64,000 bases of DNA from Serripes groenlandicus (taxonomy: Eukaryota > Mollusca > Bivalvia > Cardiida > Cardiidae). Below the pieces are notes generated by a model. The model was not told where the DNA came from. It made no database searches and saw only the letters and a program-made list of their open reading frames with translations. Within the stretch, counting starts at the first letter, position 1, and every line of letters starts with the position of its first letter. Position numbers and translations under genes: made by a program. Where the stretch lies: contig JASEVX010000011.1 in NCBI GenBank assembly GCA_031761405.1, forward strand, positions 36,323,955 to 36,387,954. Direction: 5' to 3'. This document shows, one piece after another, positions 1 to 64,000 of the stretch.

Positions 1-1484
1 ATTACTCTATCCAGCATTTTATGCAAGTTATGGACCTTTTTGGACTTAGAAATTCTGGTTAAAGTTTTGCAACTACATTTAGAGTGTAATCTCAGTTACA
101 ACTTGAAAAATTGCATTGAAACTTTATACAACCTTTCCCAATTGCACAACTATAAACACAACCAATTAAGATAACTCTATCCTGTATATGGTGCAAATTG
201 TTGCCGTTTTTTTACTTAGAAATTATGGTTAAAGGTTTGCGTTAAACTACATTAAGAGTCAATATCTTAGTAACTACTTGATGCATTCCATTGAAAGGTT
301 ATACAACCCTTTCTAACCATCACACCTATGAAAATAATCATGTTAAATAACACTATCCAGCATATAATGCAAATTATCACCCACTAAGAAATTGTGGTTA
401 ATGTTTTGCATGCAACTACATTAGAGTCCATTATCTCAGTAACTTAAATAAGTGGTGGAATAGTCGAGCGCGCTGTCCTCCGACAGCTCTTGTTTACTTA
501 GAAATTCTGGTTAAAGTTTTGCGTGCAACTTAATTAAGAGTCCATACCTCAGTATATACATGATGCATTGCATTGAATCTTTATACAACCCTACCCAAGT
601 ATCACACCTATGTAGATTATCAAGTAAGATAACTCTATCCTGCATTTAAGGCAAGTTATGGCACTTTTTTTACTTAGAAATTCTGGTTAAAGTTTTGCGT
701 GCAACTAAATTAAGAGTCCATATCTAAGTATTTACTTGATGCATTGCATTGAAACTTTCTACAACCCTACCCAACTATTACACTTATGTAGATTATCAAG
801 TATGATAACTCTATTCTGCATTTTATGCGAGTTATGGCCCTTTTTTTACTTAGAAATACTGATTAAAGTTTTGCGTGCAACTAAATTAAAAGTCCACGTC
901 TCGGTATATACTTGATGCATTCCATTGAACCTTTATACAACCCTACCCAACTATCACACCTATGTAGAATATCAAGTTAGATAACTCTATCCTGCATTTT
1001 ATGCAAGTTATGGCATTTTTTTAACTTAGAAATTCTGGTTAAAGTTTTGCGTGCAACTAAATTAAGAGTCCATATCTCAGTATTTACTTGATGCATTGCA
1101 TTGAAACTTTCTACAACCCTACCCAACTATCACACCTGTGTAGATTATCAAGTATGATAACTCTATCCTGCATTTTATGCAAGTTATGGCCTTTTTGGAC
1201 TTAGAAATTTAAGTTAAAGTTTTGCAACTACATTTATAGTGTAATCTCAATAACAGCTTGAAAAATTGTATTGAAACTTTATACAACCTTTCCCAATTGC
1301 ACAACTATAAACACAACCAATTAAGATAACTCTATCCTGTATATGGTTCAAATTGTTGCCCTTTTTTTACTTAGAAATTATGGTTAAAGGTTTGCATGCA
1401 ACTACATTAGAGTCCATTATCTCAGTAACTTAAATAAGCGGTGGAATAGTCGAGCACGCTGTCCTCCGACAGCTCTTGTTTTTA
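1..1484 (+). mobile_element. Helentron-like AGCTCGAC-family repeat, 3' part with a doubled terminus
   Basis: Body is a tandem array of ~170-180-bp units carrying 'acttagaaattctggttaaag' style modules and 'gataactctatcctgcatttt'. Two 3' termini are present, each ending in a GTCGAGC motif, a GCTGTC/GACAGC hairpin and CTCTTGTTT (about 463-495 and 1450-1483), so one copy end is joined to the interior of another. The 5' end lies outside the window. Non-coding. Confidence 0.75.
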
Positions 1485-1495
1485 TGCAACTGATG

Positions 1496-1884
1496 TGTAG
1501 AAAAAAGACTTGATCAAATAAAAAATGATGCAAAGTAAATGTTGATAGATAGAGAGGGTTTTAGGACAAAGCTTTTACAATATGAAATGGTTTTTATTAA
1601 TGAGTCTGTCCATGGGGAAAGGTAAAAGTTGGCTTATGGGACCAATGTAGATCCAGATCAGTCTGATCAAGATCTCAATCGTTCACATATTACATACTTC
1701 AGCTTGTTAAAACCTTCTGTGAAGATTTGAATAAGACAAGAGCAGATATACAGTCAGATCAAAACCTACATTGTTCAGAAAGGCCAAGGTGTGCATATAT
1801 TACCATTCATTCCCTGATTCTAATAGGTAAAAAAGATAGGTCAAATTGCTAACTGAAGATTAAACTAATGTTGATAATTTACAG
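1496..1884. other. Intronic sequence, nothing recognised
   Basis: AT-rich, stop-rich sequence before exon 1 of the window. A short palindromic patch (cagatcagtctgatc, near 1656) resembles other foldback debris here. No gene or clear repeat ends. Confidence 0.5.
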
Positions 1885-63818
<61,934 letters not shown>

Positions 63819-64000
63819 GTAAGTGGAAGCAAGGTCGATTGAAAGAAAATCAATCGGTTACAGCCAGGATGACCTTGTAGTGTTATTTGAATCATTACAA
63901 TGAATAATGCAAGAAGTACTTTTACAACACAGTTTGTAGACAACTGAATAATCCTTTGGAAAGAAAAACAAAAAATGCTGATGAAAACTTGAAAATTCAT
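63819..64000. other. Start of the next intron, nothing recognised
   Basis: Begins with the exon 37B donor gtaagt. No further coding sequence; the rest of the MTBD and the second stalk helix must lie beyond the window. Confidence 0.6.

Overview
This is a eukaryotic, intron-rich window of metazoan nuclear DNA. It holds the middle of one gene on the + strand: the cytoplasmic dynein-1 heavy chain (DYNC1H1; Dhc64C in flies). I can place 37 coding exons plus one alternative copy (38 segments, about 6.7 kb of coding in 64 kb), all with GT-AG introns. Reading phase is unbroken from 1885 to 53465 and from 53988 to 63818. The encoded stretch is about 2,250 residues. It begins in the C-terminal part of the tail, roughly residue 1050 of a ~4,640-residue protein by comparison with the vertebrate protein as I remember it. 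It then runs through the linker, AAA1 to AAA4 and the first stalk helix into the microtubule-binding domain (MTBD). The first ~1,050 residues, the rest of the MTBD, stalk CC2, AAA5, AAA6 and the C-terminal domain lie outside. The repeats and gene structure point to a mollusc, most likely a bivalve; this is inferred, since no species marker is present.

The most interesting signal is at the right end. Two homologous exons of identical length (196 nt; 62043-62238 and 63623-63818) lie in tandem, and both encode the MTBD segment that carries the tubulin-contacting helices. Both have intact reading frames and the same entry and exit phases. Because 196 is not a multiple of 3, including both shifts the frame into an early stop, so they look like mutually exclusive exons giving two versions of the dynein foot. 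About 38 of 66 residues agree between them. A second candidate for alternative splicing is an 18-nt micro-exon (20574-20591) that would add six charged residues to an AAA1 loop. An exon for the AAA4 sensor-I region is missing and must lie in the 200-N assembly gap at 53575-53774.

Layout: 1-1484, 3' end of a Helentron-like repeat; 1885-6847, tail and early linker exons; 7459-11362, nested SINE and GGTCA-rich tandem-repeat elements around linker exons 7-8; 11852-18304, rest of the linker; 18623-29609, AAA1 with a 7.5-kb intron full of palindromic TTAA-flanked MITEs; 30799-40160, AAA2 with two large nested repeat blocks (32603-35363, 36761-39922); 41821-51176, AAA3 with a 2.2-kb repeat (45651-47890); 52003-54179, AAA4; 55033-63818, stalk CC1 and MTBD exons.

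Introns are almost saturated with non-autonomous mobile elements: about 60 piggyBac-like palindromic MITE copies, several Helentron-like families sharing one architecture, two tRNA-derived SINE families and other foldback repeats. No transposase, replicase or reverse transcriptase reading frame was seen. Nested insertions give clean boundaries for several of these families.
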